Assembly: GCF_016125515.1 (NCBI RefSeq)
Contig: NZ_WGLO01000009.1
Span: 149,208 to 213,207, forward strand
Direction: 5' to 3'
DNA from: Hyphomonas sp.
GTDB lineage: Bacteria > Pseudomonadota > Alphaproteobacteria > Caulobacterales > Hyphomonadaceae
DNA: 64,000 nt
A program made the position numbers and the translations under genes. Of this stretch, positions 46,419 to 55,664 are shown in pieces; positions within the stretch are counted from its first letter, which is position 1; each line of letters starts with the position of its first letter. The notes below the pieces were generated by a model. The model was not told the DNA's origin, made no database searches, and was given only the letters and a program-made list of their open reading frames with translations.

Positions 46419-47177
46419 ATGTCATCGGCATTCGATCTGACGGGAAAGGTGGCGCTCGTGACCGGCGCCAATACGGGGCTCGGCCAGGGGCTGGCAGTCG
46501 GGCTCGCAGCAGCAGGCGCAGACATCGTGGCGGCCGGGCGCTCCACGCCATCCGAAACCGAGGCGGCGGTGAAAGCGCTGGGGCGGAAGTTTGCCTTTGT
46601 ACCGGCGGATTTCTCGAAACCCTCAACGGCCGGCGATGTGGCCGCGAAGGCGGAAACGCCGTTCGGGCCGATCAACATCCTCGTCAACAATGCCGGCACG
46701 ATCAAACGCAATGACGCCCTGGATTTCACAGAGTCCGACTGGGACGAAGTGATGGATGTGAACCTCAAGTCAGTCTTCTTCCTCAGCCAGGCGGTCGCAC
46801 GCAGCATGGTGGCGGGCGGCGATGGCGGCAAGATCATCAACATCGCCTCGATGCTGTCTTTCCAGGGCGGAATCCGAGTGGCGAGCTACACCTCCTCGAA
46901 GAGCGGCGTGGCGGGGCTGACCAAGCTGCTGGCGAACGAATGGGCCAAGCACGGCATCAACGTGAACGCCATCGCGCCCGGCTATTTCGCCACCAACAAT
47001 ACCGACGCCCTGCGCGCCGATGAAAAGCGCAACACCGAGATCCTCGGCCGCATTCCGGCCGGGCGCTGGGGGCAGCCTTCGGACCTTGCCGGGGCGGCCG
47101 TGTTCCTCGCTTCGGGCGCTTCGGATTATGTGCACGGAACAATCCTCGCCGTGGACGGCGGCTGGCTCGCGCGCTAG
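46419..47177 (+). CDS. kduD: 2-dehydro-3-deoxy-D-gluconate 5-dehydrogenase
   Basis: Short-chain dehydrogenase of 252 residues that reduces 2,5-diketo-3-deoxygluconate to 2-keto-3-deoxygluconate (KDG). The cofactor motif is TGANTGLGQG (residues 15-24), NNAG is present, and the catalytic Ser and YxxxK are in ASMLSFQG and SYTSSKSG. It lies between kduI and kdgK, which makes the KduD assignment firm. Confidence 0.95.
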   Translation: MSSAFDLTGKVALVTGANTGLGQGLAVGLAAAGADIVAAGRSTPSETEAAVKALGRKFAFVPADFSKPSTAGDVAAKAETPFGPINILVNNAGTIKRNDALDFTESDWDEVMDVNLKSVFFLSQAVARSMVAGGDGGKIINIASMLSFQGGIRVASYTSSKSGVAGLTKLLANEWAKHGINVNAIAPGYFATNNTDALRADEKRNTEILGRIPAGRWGQPSDLAGAAVFLASGASDYVHGTILAVDGGWLAR

Positions 47178-47201
47178 TCAGGGGCTCGGGAGACCGCCAA
47201 C

Positions 47202-48200
47202 ATGGGTGCACGCGTCATCTGCTTCGGCGAATTGCTGCTGCGCCTCACCGCGCCGGGCAACGAGCGCCTGCTTCAGTCCTGGTCGCTGGATGTCTGCACT
47301 GGCGGCGCCGAGGCCAACGTGGCCGTCTCGCTGGCCGCGTTCGGACACCGGGTCCAGTTCGCCAGCGTGGTGTCGGCGAGCCCTCTCGGCGCGGCGGCGC
47401 TCGGCGAATTGCAGCGGGCGGGCGTTGCCACGGGCAGCGTGCTGCGCGGCCCGCAACGCATGGGGCTCTACTTCCTGGAGCCCGGCGCAGTGCTGCGCCC
47501 CTCTGCGATCACCTATGACCGCGCGGGGTCTGCCTTTGCCGCAGCGGCGCCGGACGCGATCGACTGGTCCGCACTTCTTCCGGGAGCGGATCTTTTCCAC
47601 ATTTCGGGTGTGACGCCCGCGATCGGGCCCCGGGCAGCCGAGGCCGCCGTGCGCGTCGTCAAGGCGGCCAACGAAATGGGCGTGCCGGTCTCTTTCGATG
47701 GCAATTACCGCGCGCTCCTCTGGGACGCCTGGAAGGGCGACGGCCCCGGGATCCTGAAAGAAATCCTCTCCGGCGCCAGCACGGCCTTCATCAATGAGCG
47801 CGATCTGGCCTTGATCCTTGGCCGGTCCTTCGTCTCGCGCGCCGAGGCCTTCCAGGCGGCCTTCGACACGTTCCCGAGACTGGAGCGAATTGCTGCCACG
47901 ACCCGTGTGCAGGCCTCCGTCGAGGATCAGGCGCTGGCCGCCGAACTGGTGACGCGGGAAGGGCGGTGGGTCTCCCGCCGCCATGACCTTCCCGGCGTGG
48001 TCGACCGGATCGGCGGCGGCGATGCCTTCGCTGCGGGCGCGCTCCACGCCGTCCTTGAGGGCCGCGATCCGCAATACGTGATCGAATTTGCGGCCGCAGC
48101 AGGGGCGCTGAAGCACTCGATCCCGGGTGATTTCAACCGGGTCAGCGTCGCCGAAGTCGAGGCCGCGATGGCGGGCGGAAGCCTGGACGTGCGCCGCTAA
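47202..48200 (+). CDS. kdgK: 2-dehydro-3-deoxygluconokinase
   Basis: PfkB-family sugar kinase of 332 residues that phosphorylates KDG to KDPG. The first PfkB signature is GGAEANVAVSLAAFGH and the second DRIGGGDAFAAGAL, with Asp as catalytic base. It is the third gene after kduI and kduD, 24 bp downstream. A KDPG aldolase gene is not in this window, so the final cleavage must be encoded elsewhere or use another route. Confidence 0.94.
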   Translation: MGARVICFGELLLRLTAPGNERLLQSWSLDVCTGGAEANVAVSLAAFGHRVQFASVVSASPLGAAALGELQRAGVATGSVLRGPQRMGLYFLEPGAVLRPSAITYDRAGSAFAAAAPDAIDWSALLPGADLFHISGVTPAIGPRAAEAAVRVVKAANEMGVPVSFDGNYRALLWDAWKGDGPGILKEILSGASTAFINERDLALILGRSFVSRAEAFQAAFDTFPRLERIAATTRVQASVEDQALAAELVTREGRWVSRRHDLPGVVDRIGGGDAFAAGALHAVLEGRDPQYVIEFAAAAGALKHSIPGDFNRVSVAEVEAAMAGGSLDVRR

Positions 48201-48220
48201 AGGCAAAGTGTGTAAGGTAT

Positions 48221-48234
48221 TGACACCGGTTACC
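48221..48234. promoter_or_regulatory. Pectin-regulon operator upstream of the TRAP operon
   Basis: TGACACCGGTTACC, identical to the kduI copy. It sits 77 bp upstream of the preferred dctP start and 21 bp past the kdgK stop, which implies a separate promoter for the transporter. Confidence 0.72.
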
Positions 48235-48310
48235 ATACGGTCAGTATGGGCCGCAAAAGAAGAAGATGCCGGAGGCCGAGCGGAAAATCCGCCGGGGCAG
48301 GGAAACGCCG

Positions 48311-49330
48311 ATGACCAACACCAAAGAGATTGCCTCTGAAGGCCTGAGCCGGCGCAGCGTTCTGCTTGCGGGGGCGGCGGCCGGTGTTCTTTCGGCGTGC
48401 GGGCGCAAGGGCGGGCGGGCCTTCCTCTCGTCCGACACGCACCCGCCGGACTATCCGACCGTGACTGCCGTGGACGAGATGGCCCGGCTTCTGCGGGAGC
48501 GGACCGACGGCCGGCTGGACATCAAGACCTATGCGGGCGGCCAGCTGGGATCAGAGCGCGACACGCTGGAGATCACTGTCTTCGGCGGGCTCGACATGAA
48601 CCGCGTGAACCTCGCGCCGCTGAACGCAATCGAACCCGTCACCACCATCCCGGCGCTGCCCTTCCTCTTTCGCTCCAACGAACACATGCGCCAGGCGCTG
48701 GACAGCCCCATCGGCGACGAGATCCTCGCCTCCCTGACGAAGCACGACCTGATCGGGCTTTGCTTCTATGACAGCGGCGACCGGAATTTCTACAACACCA
48801 AACGGCCGATCTACACGCCCGCCGACATGAAGGGCATGAAGATCCGCGTACCGAACTCCGACCTGTACGTGTCAATGATCAAGGCGCTGGGCGCGGACGC
48901 AACGCCGATGAGCCTCGCGGAAGTCTATCAGGCGCTCGTTCAGGGCGTGATCGACGGCGCGGAAAACAACTGGCCATCCTACGAAAGCGGGCGGCATTTC
49001 GAAGTCGCGCCGTACTACAGCCTCACGCATCACGTGATTGCGCCGGAAGTGCTCGTGATGTCGAAACGGCGCTGGGACAAGCTCAGCAAGCCGGATCAGG
49101 AACGGGTGCGCCAGGCCGCCAAGGACTCGGTGCCCTTCATGCGCAAACATTGGGACGCGGCCGTCGATGAAGCGCGCTCGAAATTGCTCGCCGCCGGTAT
49201 CAAGGTCAACGAGATCGCAGACCCTGCCGCGTTCGCGGCGGCCATGCGGCCGGTCTGGAACAAGTATGTCGTCACCGACGAACAGAAGCGCCTCCTGAAG
49301 GAAATCGAAGCGATGTCAGAGGTCGGATGA
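48311..49330 (+). CDS. TRAP transporter substrate-binding protein (DctP family)
   Basis: Periplasmic binding protein of 339 residues for a TRAP transporter. The ATG at 48311 gives a twin-arginine-like leader (LSRRSVLLAGAAAGVLSAC); an in-frame ATG at 48266 is an alternative. DctP-family elements are TDGRLDIKTYAGGQLGSERD, PADMKGMKIRVPNSDLYVSM and a conserved Arg for carboxylate binding. It overlaps dctQ by ATGA. The context suggests an acidic sugar such as an unsaturated uronate, digalacturonate or KDG as substrate. Confidence 0.9.
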   Translation: MTNTKEIASEGLSRRSVLLAGAAAGVLSACGRKGGRAFLSSDTHPPDYPTVTAVDEMARLLRERTDGRLDIKTYAGGQLGSERDTLEITVFGGLDMNRVNLAPLNAIEPVTTIPALPFLFRSNEHMRQALDSPIGDEILASLTKHDLIGLCFYDSGDRNFYNTKRPIYTPADMKGMKIRVPNSDLYVSMIKALGADATPMSLAEVYQALVQGVIDGAENNWPSYESGRHFEVAPYYSLTHHVIAPEVLVMSKRRWDKLSKPDQERVRQAAKDSVPFMRKHWDAAVDEARSKLLAAGIKVNEIADPAAFAAAMRPVWNKYVVTDEQKRLLKEIEAMSEVG

Positions 49331-49836
49331 TGGAAAGCCTGTCCCGCATCACACACGTGATCGCAGATATCCTCGTGAAGATTTCCGCCTTTGGCCTTGT
49401 GCTGATGACGGTCATCGTCGGCTGGCAGGTGTTCGGCCGGTATGTGCTGAACTCGACGCCCTCCTGGTCGGAGCAGGCCGCGCTCACCTTGATGATCTGG
49501 TACGTTTCGCTCGCCGCCGCCGCCGGCGTGCGCCAGGGTTTCCACATCCGCATCGTCGCGCTGGAAGAAGCCGTGTCCCCGCCGCTGCGCAAGGTCATGC
49601 AGGTGGCGTCAAATACTGTCGTCGGCGCTTGCGGCGCCGCGATGCTCATCTGGGGCGGCGAACTGGTGATGCGCACCTGGAGCCATGTGATCCCCTCGCT
49701 CGGCATCTCACGCGGCCTTGCCTATCTCGGCCTGCCGATCGCAGGCGCGCTGATGGCACTGTTTGCATTCGAGCGGACGCTGGAAGTGCTCGCCTCCCAG
49801 AAGCTGAAGGATGAGGAAGACCCCCGATGGAACTGA
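49327..49836 (+). CDS. TRAP transporter small permease (DctQ family)
   Basis: A 169-residue protein with four hydrophobic segments. The first is ILVKISAFGLVLMTVIVGWQ, the family pattern SWSEQAALTLMIWYVSLAAA follows, and two more close the protein. It starts in the dctP stop and overlaps dctM by 10 bp, so all three are translationally linked. The small permease partners the large permease in sodium- or proton-driven import. Confidence 0.92.
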   Translation: MMESLSRITHVIADILVKISAFGLVLMTVIVGWQVFGRYVLNSTPSWSEQAALTLMIWYVSLAAAAGVRQGFHIRIVALEEAVSPPLRKVMQVASNTVVGACGAAMLIWGGELVMRTWSHVIPSLGISRGLAYLGLPIAGALMALFAFERTLEVLASQKLKDEEDPRWN

Positions 49837-51107
49837 TCATCCTGATGGTCACTTTGTTCGTGCTGCTCGCGCTCGGCGTGCCGGTGGCCTATTCGTTGCT
49901 GGGCGCGTCGATTGCGACCTTTCTCGCAATGGATATTCCGCTGGTTGTTGTCTTCCAGCGGCTCGCGGCCGGCGTCAGCGTGTTCACGCTGATGGCGATC
50001 CCGTTCTTCATCTTTGCGGGCGATCTCATGTACCGGTCCGGTATCGCGCAGAAGCTGGTGGAGGTCGCTGAAGCGATGCTCGGGCGCACGCGCGGCGGGC
50101 TCGGTCTCGTCAATGTCGGCGCCTCGACCATGTTCGGCGCCGTGTCCGGTTCGGCCATCGCCAGCGCGTCGGCCATGGGTTCTACGCTGATGCCCCTGAT
50201 GAAGCAGAAGGGCTATGACGCGGACTATGCGGTCAACGTCACGGTCACGTCCGCCATCGTGGGCCTGCTCATTCCGCCGTCGCACAACATGATCATCTAC
50301 TCGGCGGCATCCGGCATCGGTGTCCCGATCGGCGACCTGTTCCTGGCCGGTGTCGTTCCCGGTCTGGTGACCGCGGCCATCCTGATGGTGGTGACCTGGC
50401 TTGTTGCGGTCAAACGCGGCTACGTGGCGGGATCGTTTCCGGGCTGGCGCGTTTTTGCCAAGGCGCTGCTCGTCGCCATTCCCGGCCTGATGGCTGCGGT
50501 GATCATCATGGGCGGCATCCTGTCAGGAATCTTTACGGCCACCGAGTCCTCGGCGATTGCCGTCATCTACACCATCTTTGTGGGCGCTTTCGTCTATCGC
50601 TCGCTCGGCTGGAGCAAGTTCGTCGAAGCCGCCATGCAGTCGGTCAAGGTCACCGCGATGGTCTTGCTGATCATCGGTGCCGCCACCGCGTTCGGCTACG
50701 CGCTCGCCGTGCTGGAAGCGCCGTCGCAGCTCGCCGCGCTGATCACCTCCATCACCCGCAATCCCCTGATGGTGCTGCTGATCATCAACGTCATGCTGCT
50801 CGTGCTCGGCACCTTCATGGATATGTCACCACTGATCGTGATCACCACGCCCATCCTCCTGCCGGTGGTGATGGAGGTCGGGGTCGATCCGGTCCATTTC
50901 GGCATCATCATGATGCTCAATCTCGGCATCGGCCTCGTCACGCCGCCGGTCGGTTCGGTTCTGTTTGTCGGCGCCGCAGTCGGCGGCCTTCCGGTCGAGA
51001 AGGCCGTGAAGACCATCTGGCCATTCTATATGGCGCTCGTCGTTTCGCTCCTGCTGATCACCTACGTTCCGGCGCTGTCGCTGACCCTGCCGGGCCTGTT
51101 CAAATAG
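49827..51107 (+). CDS. TRAP transporter large permease (DctM family)
   Basis: A 426-residue polytopic membrane protein, about 12 hydrophobic segments. DctM signatures are RTRGGLGLVNVGASTMFGAV, GSAIASASAMGSTLMPLMK, LLIPPSHNMIIYSAASG and VTPPVGSVLFVGAAVGGLP. It forms the translocation channel with the DctQ-like subunit. It is followed by the esterase gene after 11 bp, probably in the same operon. Confidence 0.94.
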   Translation: MELIILMVTLFVLLALGVPVAYSLLGASIATFLAMDIPLVVVFQRLAAGVSVFTLMAIPFFIFAGDLMYRSGIAQKLVEVAEAMLGRTRGGLGLVNVGASTMFGAVSGSAIASASAMGSTLMPLMKQKGYDADYAVNVTVTSAIVGLLIPPSHNMIIYSAASGIGVPIGDLFLAGVVPGLVTAAILMVVTWLVAVKRGYVAGSFPGWRVFAKALLVAIPGLMAAVIIMGGILSGIFTATESSAIAVIYTIFVGAFVYRSLGWSKFVEAAMQSVKVTAMVLLIIGAATAFGYALAVLEAPSQLAALITSITRNPLMVLLIINVMLLVLGTFMDMSPLIVITTPILLPVVMEVGVDPVHFGIIMMLNLGIGLVTPPVGSVLFVGAAVGGLPVEKAVKTIWPFYMALVVSLLLITYVPALSLTLPGLFK

Positions 51108-51118
51108 GGCGGCCCAGC

Positions 51119-52126
51119 ATGGACCTGCCGCGCCGCGCCTTTCTGGTTTCGATGGCCGCGCTCAGCGCCAGCGCCTGCGTTTCTGGGCCGGCGGCTCTGG
51201 CGTCCGCGCCTTCGGAACCGGAGGACGTGATCCCGCTCTGGCCGGCCGGCCTCCCGGGTGGAGTGCCGGACGGGCTGACCGAGCATATCGTCTTCCGCGA
51301 CAATCCCTTCGGCCTGCTCGACCGCGCGGCCCATGATGTGACGACGCCGAGCCTCTCGGTGTTCAAACCGGCCCGGCCCGATGGTTCCGCGATCCTGATC
51401 ATTCCCGGCGGCGGCTACAAATGGGTCGTGATCGACAAGGAAGGCTTCGAAGGCGCGCGCCACTTCATTGCAAGCGGGGCGGTTGTCTATGTCCTGCGCT
51501 ACCGCTTGCCCCACCAGGGATGGGCTGCGGGTCCGGACGCGCCCTTGCAGGACGCGCAGCGCGCCATGCGCGTGATCCGCTCGCGCGCCAAGGCGGACGG
51601 CGTTGATTCCTCGCGGATCATGATCATGGGTTTTTCGGCAGGCGGTCACCTCGCCGGCATGCTGGCAACCCGCTACGGCGCGGCGGTCTACGATGCCGTA
51701 GACCCGGCCGATGGCCAATCTGCGCGCCCTGATGCGGCGGCGCTGATCTATCCGGTGATCACGATGACCCGTCCATTCGCGCATGAAGGGTCAAGGCTGT
51801 GCCTGATCGGACCGTCCCCGTTGCCGGAAGCCGAGGCGGCAAATTCGGTGGAAACCCTCGTACATCCCGCCATGCCACCCGTTTTCCTCATGCATGCCGA
51901 GGACGACACCGCCGTGCCGGTCGAGAATGCATTGATGATGCACGCCGCCTTACGCGCAGCAGGCTGCAGCGTGGCGCTGCACCTGTTCGAAACAGGCGGC
52001 CACGGGTTCGGACTGCGCGGCATCGCCGGTACGCCGCGCGAAGTCTGGCCTGAGCTGATCGCCGGGTGGGGCAGGGCGAAGGGCATCTTCCCCGGCGACG
52101 CGAACGCGTCCGGCGGGCAGGGTTAA
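51119..52126 (+). CDS. Exported alpha/beta hydrolase (pectin-acyl esterase type)
   Basis: A 335-residue esterase. The N-terminus LPRRAFLVSMAALSASACVS is a Tat/lipoprotein-type signal. The oxyanion-hole region is ILIIPGGGYKWVVIDKEG. The nucleophile is in IMIMGFSAGGHLAG, the acid in HAEDDTAVPVEN and the His in FETGGHGFGLRG. The BD-FAE/acetyl-xylan-esterase-like fold and its place at the end of the TRAP operon suggest deacetylation of pectic oligomers. Substrate inferred. Confidence 0.85.
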   Translation: MDLPRRAFLVSMAALSASACVSGPAALASAPSEPEDVIPLWPAGLPGGVPDGLTEHIVFRDNPFGLLDRAAHDVTTPSLSVFKPARPDGSAILIIPGGGYKWVVIDKEGFEGARHFIASGAVVYVLRYRLPHQGWAAGPDAPLQDAQRAMRVIRSRAKADGVDSSRIMIMGFSAGGHLAGMLATRYGAAVYDAVDPADGQSARPDAAALIYPVITMTRPFAHEGSRLCLIGPSPLPEAEAANSVETLVHPAMPPVFLMHAEDDTAVPVENALMMHAALRAAGCSVALHLFETGGHGFGLRGIAGTPREVWPELIAGWGRAKGIFPGDANASGGQG

Positions 52127-52405
52127 CGCGGCGGTCGATTCCCTGGCCGCGCGAGAGCCCATCGCGAACCGCTATCGAGCCAGATTGAACCACTTGGTGC
52201 CCCCGGATGAACCGCGCTGGACCAGGGCTGGACCTGCTTGGCCCCGCGAAGAACCCACCTGAGCGGTGTCCCGGCAGTTTTCCTCCCCCGCAAGTTGTGG
52301 TTCACACGCAATCAGGCGAAGTCCGGCGGCGTTTTGCACGGAACTTGCAGAATCTCGCGCGGCAGGGCGCTTTCGAGGCGCCGGTATAGTTAAAGGACAA
52401 TAGTC

Positions 52406-53368
52406 ATGCACCTTGAGCGTCGCATCCTGATCACCGGCGGGGCCGGCTTCATCGGCTCGTTCCTCTGCGAGCGTCTGCTCGAGGCCGGCGCGAACGTGAT
52501 CTGCGCCGACAACTTCTTCACGGGTACGCGCACCAATATCGCACACCTGCAGAACCACCCGCGCTTCGAGATGATGCGCCATGACGTCTGCTTCCCGCTC
52601 TATGTCGAGGTCGACGAGATCTACAACATGGCGTGCCCGGCAAGCCCGATCCACTACCAGTTCGACCCCGTCCAGACGACCAAGACCTCGGTTCATGGCG
52701 CCATCAACATGCTGGGCCTCGCCAAGCGTGTGAAAGCCAAGATTCTGCAGGCGTCGACCTCCGAGGTCTATGGCGACCCGGCGGTCCACCCCCAGCCGGA
52801 AGAGTATTGGGGCAACGTGAACCCGATCGGTCCGCGCTCCTGCTACGACGAAGGCAAGCGCTGCGCCGAGACGCTCTTCTTCGACTATCACCGCCAGCAC
52901 AAGCTGCGCATCAAGGTGGCCCGCATTTTCAACACCTACGGCCCGCGCATGCATCCGAATGACGGCCGCGTGGTCTCGAACTTCATCGTCCAGGCCCTGA
53001 AAGGCGAAGACATCACGCTGTACGGCGACGGCCAGCAGACGCGCAGCTTCTGCTATGTCGACGACCTGGTTCGCGGCCTGATTTCGCTGATGGACTCCCC
53101 GGACCACGTGACCGGCCCGATCAACATCGGCAACCCCGGTGAGTTCACGATCCGCCAGCTGGCCGAGCAGGTCATCGACCTGACGGGCTCCAAGTCGAAA
53201 CTGGTCTTCATGCCTCTGCCGCAGGACGACCCGAAGCAGCGCAAGCCCAATATCGAGAAGGCGCAGGAGATCCTCGGCTGGGAGCCGAAAATCCAGCTGC
53301 GCGACGGCCTGACGAAGACGATCTCCTACTTCGACGGCATGCTTTCGGGTAAAATGGCCGCTCAATAG
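52406..53368 (+). CDS. UDP-glucuronate decarboxylase
   Basis: Extended short-chain dehydrogenase of 320 residues that oxidises and decarboxylates UDP-GlcA to UDP-xylose. The NAD-binding motif is [15 protein letters not shown] (residues 9-23). The UXS signature [19 protein letters not shown] is followed by the catalytic Ser/Tyr/Lys set in [10 protein letters not shown] and SCYDEGKR, plus the [10 protein letters not shown] block. A good AAGGA lies upstream of the ATG at 52406. It supplies UDP-xylose for cell-surface polysaccharide. The 279 bp before it hold no recognised gene. Confidence 0.92.
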   Translation: MHLERRILITGGAGFIGSFLCERLLEAGANVICADNFFTGTRTNIAHLQNHPRFEMMRHDVCFPLYVEVDEIYNMACPASPIHYQFDPVQTTKTSVHGAINMLGLAKRVKAKILQASTSEVYGDPAVHPQPEEYWGNVNPIGPRSCYDEGKRCAETLFFDYHRQHKLRIKVARIFNTYGPRMHPNDGRVVSNFIVQALKGEDITLYGDGQQTRSFCYVDDLVRGLISLMDSPDHVTGPINIGNPGEFTIRQLAEQVIDLTGSKSKLVFMPLPQDDPKQRKPNIEKAQEILGWEPKIQLRDGLTKTISYFDGMLSGKMAAQ

Positions 53369-53403
53369 ACACCGTCTGAAGAAAGCCGATCAACCGGAAG
53401 TCG

Positions 53404-53418
53404 ATGACGTTGCGTCAT
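53404..53418. promoter_or_regulatory. Inverted repeat upstream of the LysR gene
   Basis: ATGACG-TTG-CGTCAT, a perfect 6-bp inverted repeat with 3-bp spacer, 95 bp upstream of the LysR start. It could be a regulator binding site, probably for autoregulation. Not tested. Confidence 0.45.
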
Positions 53419-53512
53419 ATGCATTTCTGGGTTGACGGGTTTGACCAGCACGATCAGACCGGGCTACAGTTTTTTGGCTGGCCCGATGATGGGCGCTGGC
53501 GGGTGAAATCCG

Positions 53513-54490
53513 ATGTCCATTGATCGTCTGGATTGGGACACGTTGCGCGTTTTCCGTGTCGTATCCGAACTCTTGAGCATGAGTGCTGCGGCCGCGCGGC
53601 TCGGCGAGTCGCCGCCGACGATCAGCCGCAAGATCGATGATCTGGAACGGTCGCTCGGTTCGAAAGTGTTCCTCCGCTCGACCCGGGGCGTTGAACTCAC
53701 CGAAACCGGCAAGCAGGTCCTCGCCTATGTCGAGCGAATGGCGACCCTTGCCGACGAGATCCAGCGGGACACGTCATTTGCAGGCGCGCCTGTGACCGGC
53801 ACGATCACCTTGCGCACGGGCGATGGTCTCGGGCCTTACTGGATCGCGCCGCGGCTCGCGCGGTTCCACGAGCAGCATCCGAAAATCCAGGTGCGGATGA
53901 TCGTCCGCGAAGAAACGCCGGAGTCCGAAGCAGAAGAAGACGACGATATTTCGATCAGCTTTGCCGAGCCACGCCGCAACCAGAAGATCGCGCACAAGCT
54001 GGGGGTCCAGCATTATGTCGGCTTCGCGTCCCAGGATTATCTCGATGAAAAGGGAACACCCGACAGTCTGGTAGACTACTACAAGCACCGCTGCATCCTG
54101 CACACATCCTACGTGAACCAGGTCGAGCGCTGGGCGCCGCGGATGTCAGAACTGCGCAAGATGGTCGATTTTGCGTTCATCACGAACTCCGGCACCGCAA
54201 TCGCCGAATCCTGCGCCAAGGGCGGCGGCATCGGCATCCTTCCGTCATTCATGTCCGTGATCGACCCGCGCCTGGTTGCCTTGGAGCTGCCGGAAATTGC
54301 CCCGATCCGGTTCTGGATCACCTATTCCGAGCGCGTGCGCCGGCTGCCGCAGGGCGCGCCGCTCATCGACTGGATCCGGCGACTGTTCGCGAGTGAAGAG
54401 GCGCTGTGGTTCGACGACGAGTTCGTGCACCCCAGCGAATATGCCGCCAAGGTCCGCCAGCTGCGCCCTGAGATCCGGCGCGAAGTCTGA
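53513..54490 (+). CDS. LysR family transcriptional regulator
   Basis: A 325-residue LysR-type regulator. The winged HTH occupies residues 1-65 (LSMSAAAARLGESPPTISRK then STRGVELTETGKQVL). The effector domain follows (LARFHEQHPKIQVRMIV, then PSFMSVIDPRLVALELPEI). It is a lone gene with no divergent partner, so its target is not evident. The unrelated lacI-type gene begins about 100 bp later. Confidence 0.9.
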   Translation: MSIDRLDWDTLRVFRVVSELLSMSAAAARLGESPPTISRKIDDLERSLGSKVFLRSTRGVELTETGKQVLAYVERMATLADEIQRDTSFAGAPVTGTITLRTGDGLGPYWIAPRLARFHEQHPKIQVRMIVREETPESEAEEDDDISISFAEPRRNQKIAHKLGVQHYVGFASQDYLDEKGTPDSLVDYYKHRCILHTSYVNQVERWAPRMSELRKMVDFAFITNSGTAIAESCAKGGGIGILPSFMSVIDPRLVALELPEIAPIRFWITYSERVRRLPQGAPLIDWIRRLFASEEALWFDDEFVHPSEYAAKVRQLRPEIRREV

Positions 54491-54595
54491 CGGGCGCCTG
54501 CGCCGCCGGGCTTGCCCGAAAACCGCGAGGACATATTCTACCGCGCGGCGGCGTGCGCAGACCGTGCGTGCGCCGAAGAGTGACGGGGAACGATC

Positions 54596-55609
54596 ATCGA
54601 CACGCACGATAGCCGGCCGGCCACGATCATCGACGTCGCGCGCGAAGCCGGCGTTTCCTTCAAGACCGTCAGCCGCGTCCTCAATGGTGAACCCAATGTG
54701 CGCGAGCCGACCCGGGCCCGGGTCATGGACGCTGTCCGCACGCTGGGCTATCGCGCCAACCCTTTCGCTCGCAGCCTCCGGGCCGCCCAAAGCCGGCTGA
54801 TCGCGGTCTATTTCTCCAATCCTTCGCGCAACTATACGAGCGAGATCCAGATTGGCGTGCTGGAGCGCTGCAACGCCGAAGGGTTCAACGCGATCTTCGA
54901 ACAGGCCAGCGGCGGTCTCGACAGCATCGTATCCCTGAGAGGGCGTCCGAACCTTGCCGGCGTGATCCTGGTGCCACCGCTGACCGAAGACGCCGCGATC
55001 ATGCGCCATCTGGCCCAAGCGGACATCCCCTTCGTGCGCCTGGCGCCGATCGAGGCGGACGGCGAAGCCGGGCATGTCAGCATGGATGATGAAAGCGCGG
55101 CCGGGGAGATGGTGGACCATCTCGTATCCCTGGGGCACCGCCGTATCGGGTTCATCGCAGGACCGGCGGAGCATCCTCAGGCCCGCCTGCGCGAGGCGGG
55201 CTTCCTGAAGGGCCTGGCTCGGCATGGCATTTCGCCCTCGTCCGAACTGGTCTGCCGGGGCAATTTCCATTTTGAGTCCGGTGTACAGGCGACCGAGCAA
55301 CTGTTGGCGCTCGGCGCTCGTCCCACCGCGATTTTTGCCAGCAATGACGACATGGCGGCGGGCGCGCTCGCCGCCGCCTACCGGAAGGGCATCCGCGTGC
55401 CGGAAGACCTTTCGGTGGCAGGCTTCGACGATACGCCGCTCGCTTCCGTGGTCGCGCCCTCGCTGACGACCATCTACCAGCCGATCCGGGAACAGGCCGG
55501 CAAGGCAGCGGACATGTTGTTCGGCGGCGTCGAGCGTGGCCCGGAAACGTCCATCGTGCTGCCCCACCGCCTCGTCGTGCGCGAGTCGACGGCGCCGCCC
55601 AAAGCCTGA
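54596..55609 (+). CDS. LacI family transcriptional regulator, no canonical start codon
   Basis: A LacI/GalR regulator of about 337 residues. The HTH is ATIIDVAREAGVSFKTVSRV, hinge helix FARSLRAAQS, effector domain VYFSNPSRNYTSEIQIGVLE through FASNDDMAAGALAAAYRKG. The HTH is complete only upstream of the first GTG (54698). Between the in-frame TGA at 54581 and that GTG there is no ATG, GTG, TTG or CTG. Two ATC codons at 54593 and 54596 sit 3-7 nt after GGGGA. I infer ATC at 54596 as start, at low confidence. A sequencing error or a decaying gene is possible. Confidence 0.78.
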   Translation: MDTHDSRPATIIDVAREAGVSFKTVSRVLNGEPNVREPTRARVMDAVRTLGYRANPFARSLRAAQSRLIAVYFSNPSRNYTSEIQIGVLERCNAEGFNAIFEQASGGLDSIVSLRGRPNLAGVILVPPLTEDAAIMRHLAQADIPFVRLAPIEADGEAGHVSMDDESAAGEMVDHLVSLGHRRIGFIAGPAEHPQARLREAGFLKGLARHGISPSSELVCRGNFHFESGVQATEQLLALGARPTAIFASNDDMAAGALAAAYRKGIRVPEDLSVAGFDDTPLASVVAPSLTTIYQPIREQAGKAADMLFGGVERGPETSIVLPHRLVVRESTAPPKA

Positions 55610-55664
55610 ACGCGGCAATCGAGGGCATTTCCGGCCCGCCGGCTTTGGTGTAAGCGCGCGGGCG

